DNA of 64,000 bases from Chionis minor. Its lineage: Eukaryota > Chordata > Aves > Charadriiformes > Chionididae. The notes under the pieces are model-generated. The model saw nothing but the letters and a program-made list of their open reading frames with translations, did not search any database and was not told where the DNA came from. The stretch spans positions 248,001 through 312,000 of the forward strand of contig VZSF01000644.1 of assembly GCA_013398295.1 (NCBI GenBank). The letters run 5' to 3'. Made by a program: the position numbers and the translations under genes. Shown piece after piece: positions 61,614-64,000 of the stretch (position 1 is its first letter; each line of letters begins with the position of its first letter).

Positions 61614-64000
61614 TTAGTGCTGGCAGCAGCTATACAGAGGTGGAAAATGCAGCAAGTCATGGCTGTGCTTTCCCAAACCCCATCACCATGGGCTGCCCCT
61701 GGGCGCACGCCCACTGGCACCCACGTACATGGGAAGAGCCAAGGCTGGGATGTCCTCCGCAGCCGGGTGCGGGGTGGCCGGCTGGGCATCGCCCCCCGGT
61801 TACTCAGTACTTCTCCTCTGGCGCCCCTGAGCGAGTGTGCGCTGGGGCTGGTGTCCTGCGGTGCCACAACGTGCCACTGGGCAGGACCGGGAAGCATGGG
61901 AGGGCAAAGACAGTGCCTGCAGCTACAGCTGAGCCAGCATGGAGAGGTTAAAGCAGAAAGGCACTTGTGGTTTCCTTCAAAACTAAAAGGCCCCAGAATA
62001 TTTCAGGAGGCTGATGGTGTCAGCTGCAGAACTCTCCATCCTGAGGCTGTCGGTGCGTGCGGAGCCGGCTGGTCTGCAGAGGCTGAGCCCCAGGCCCTCG
62101 TGGAGTTCAGAAGCTCCGTGGCCTTTTGGGAGGAAGGTGTGTAAGCATCACACCTTCCCAGCTAAAGCCTGCTGGTCTCCTGGCTCTGCCTGTCTGGGGA
62201 GGGAGCGGTGGGCTTGCAGGGCGGCTGGACCTGACCCGCACCCCGGGCCCTGGGGTGGGTGGTGGGAGGTGGGATGCTCCGGGCAAAGCCGAAAGGGCTA
62301 TGGCTGTGGGTGACACGCTGCGCGTCGACATGAGCCAAAGCTCCCCTGGAAATGGGGAGGAACATAAAGGGGTGGATGTCCCGCTGGGGGGAGGCAAACT
62401 GAGTCAGGAAAGCACCACCTGCAAGAGCAGCGAGCCCGGCCGCAGCCTGGCCACAGCTATTTCAGTGCTGAGAGAGGGCTGAGCACGGAGGTGTTGCCAG
62501 TAAAAATGTGTGCTGGTGTCAAGCAGGGAGGTGTGATGGAGTGGCACAGCAAAAAGACACCCTGTCTTATATGGAAGGGACAACAGGGCAGTGTCTGCTG
62601 GGTGCCTTCAACGCGGTGAACGGTGTTCTGACTACGGGAGGAAGGTGGACTTTGATGTTTTGGGGAGGGTGGCTGAATGATAGACTGGCAGTGAGAAGTG
62701 GATGAAATCTGTCCTGCGAGGCCCCTGCACCTTTGCCAGGACCATGGCGCTCGTGAGAGTGGCTTTGGATAGCTGGGACCTGATACGGTCCCCAGACTCA
62801 AAACTGGGGAAGCATCAACAGGAGATGATTTTAAATGAAAACCAAAGCAATCTGTAATAAAGTGCTGTCTCTAGTAAGCAGAGTTATTTCTGATTTCAAG
62901 TTTTGAGAAGTTTTGAAACTGTTTAGGTCCAAATTGTGTGTTTCCTGCTACTGAGCTTTACCTTGCAGTCTCCTAACCCACCCTCCCATCTCCCCACTTA
63001 GTGCAAAGACCAGGTTTTTTTGTTCCAAAAAGCAAACTCTCCTTTCCTTGGGCAAGTGTTTCTGTGGCCTCTGCAGCAGCGTTAGCCAGAGATCGTTATG
63101 GGCACTGTGATGGGCTAACGAGGGGCTTGGTGTGCAGTCATCAGTGGTCCATGCAGGAGTGCAGGGTGCCTGCTTCCAGCTGGTGGGTATTTGGAAGGAG
63201 TTTGGGTTTTCTGGACCTGGCTGACCTGCCTCTGTGTCCCAGGGACATCTCTGAGCACTGAGGTTTCCCGGTTGACTGGCCCTTTGCCTGCCCCTAACAA
63301 AATTAGAGCAGGCCTGACCCAGAAAGCTGGATGCAGAGGTGATCAATAGCGATGGTAATTGGTCGGCAGCACTGCCTGCAGACTCTCGGCATCTTAGTCC
63401 CAGAAGAAATAAATGCATTCCGAAAAAATGTAGGCAGTGTGGTTCCAGTGGCTGGGGCATTGGCTGGAGGGGGCTTCGGCCTGTGGTCCAAGGGTCACAG
63501 AGGGCTGAGTTTATCATGCCTCGTCCCTGGTGAATGACTTGGCTCCTTCTGGTCTCCCTGAGCGGTGATGGGGTGTCTCCAGCAGGTTTTGCTGTGCAAG
63601 GTGTTTGTTCTGCAGCAGCAGAGTGCGGCAGGCTCGGCCGCAGGGCGGTGCTGTGGGAGGGGGACATGCTCACGCACCGCTCGGGGTGCCATCACCCCGT
63701 GTGGGTGCCTGGGGAAGGAGATGCGTCTGCTCATCCCCGAGTGCAGCGTAGACACTTGATCCTGGATGAGAAAGCATTCCCTGTTTTTAAGGAAATAAGC
63801 AAATCCCAAAGGACATCCTTCTGGAGCAGCCCCTTCCCGCCTGCTCGCGTCCCTGGAGGACAACGAGGGCTTTGTAACTGCCCAGGGCTCTTGGGAACCG
63901 AAACAACCTCGGTATGAGCTCAGCGGCTGTAAATCAGTGGGCTCCGCCGGGTGCTAGTGCTGGGTAAATTTAGCACTGATTGCTTTGATCTGAAATGCTT

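Larger units (their letters stand above)
55816..64000. other. Intergenic region to the right edge of the window
   Basis: No supported coding exon, RNA gene or CR1 copy. Mostly GC-rich, with AT-rich islands at about 60500-60830 and 61070-61270, a poly-C run at 59905-59933 and a (TGTC)n run near 61590-61613. A minus-strand open frame of 241 codons (62948-63673) has no recognisable domain. By synteny MAPK6 would be expected further right on the minus strand; I do not see its coding sequence here. Confidence 0.55.

Noticed and set aside
62948..63673. 241-codon minus-strand open frame
   Set aside because: Rich in S, P, H and L with no domain; small frames are also open on the other strand. Transcript or conservation evidence would be needed.
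55816..64000. MAPK6 expected from synteny
   Set aside because: No kinase or MAPK6 C-terminal sequence was recognised on the minus strand; the gene is probably beyond the window.

Overview
The window is vertebrate nuclear DNA, almost certainly from a bird. Evidence: compact split genes with GT-AG introns, several 3'-end fragments of the CR1 LINE family in the form typical of avian genomes, and the avian-type Bcl-2 relative NR-13 (BCL2L10). Gene order MYO5C - GNB5 - BCL2L10, all on one strand, matches the block on human chromosome 15q21 as I remember it. The left 17 kb is AT-rich. From about 41 kb onward the sequence is GC-rich. One sequencing gap of 412 N (43567-43978) and two single N positions (18456, 59924) are present.

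Layout. (1) 116-7247: the last ten visible coding exons of an unconventional myosin V, best assigned to MYO5C. They encode the end of the coiled coil and the whole globular cargo-binding tail, ending in a stop at 7245-7247, with a 3' UTR to about 8.9 kb. (2) 12587-38559: complete GNB5 (G protein beta-5). Eleven exons encode the 353-residue short form, starting in a CpG island at 18185. A separate upstream exon at 12587-12712 encodes the 42-residue N-terminus of the long (retinal) form, giving 395 residues. The 3' UTR runs to a poly(A) signal at 40623. (3) 43979-45732: BCL2L10/NR-13. Exon 1 is almost wholly hidden in the N gap; only its last 8 bases and its splice donor are visible. Exon 2 is intact. 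The 3' UTR ends near 46.79 kb. (4) 46.8-64 kb: no gene that I can support. It holds CR1 fragments, GC-rich sequence with many meaningless open frames, and a few AT-rich islands that might be conserved regulatory DNA.

The three genes are neighbours by ancestry and do not form a pathway: MYO5C moves membrane cargo on actin, GNB5 stabilises R7-family RGS proteins and speeds G-protein shut-off, and BCL2L10 controls mitochondrial apoptosis. All exon boundaries below were read directly by checking GT/AG signals and reading-frame continuity. The GNB5 coding lengths sum exactly to 353 codons.

I found no undescribed multi-gene system. The points most worth following are the two-promoter layout of GNB5, including a possible non-coding first exon and paired CxxC motifs in the long-form N-terminus; the gap that hides the BCL2L10 start; and a minisatellite in the BCL2L10 intron.
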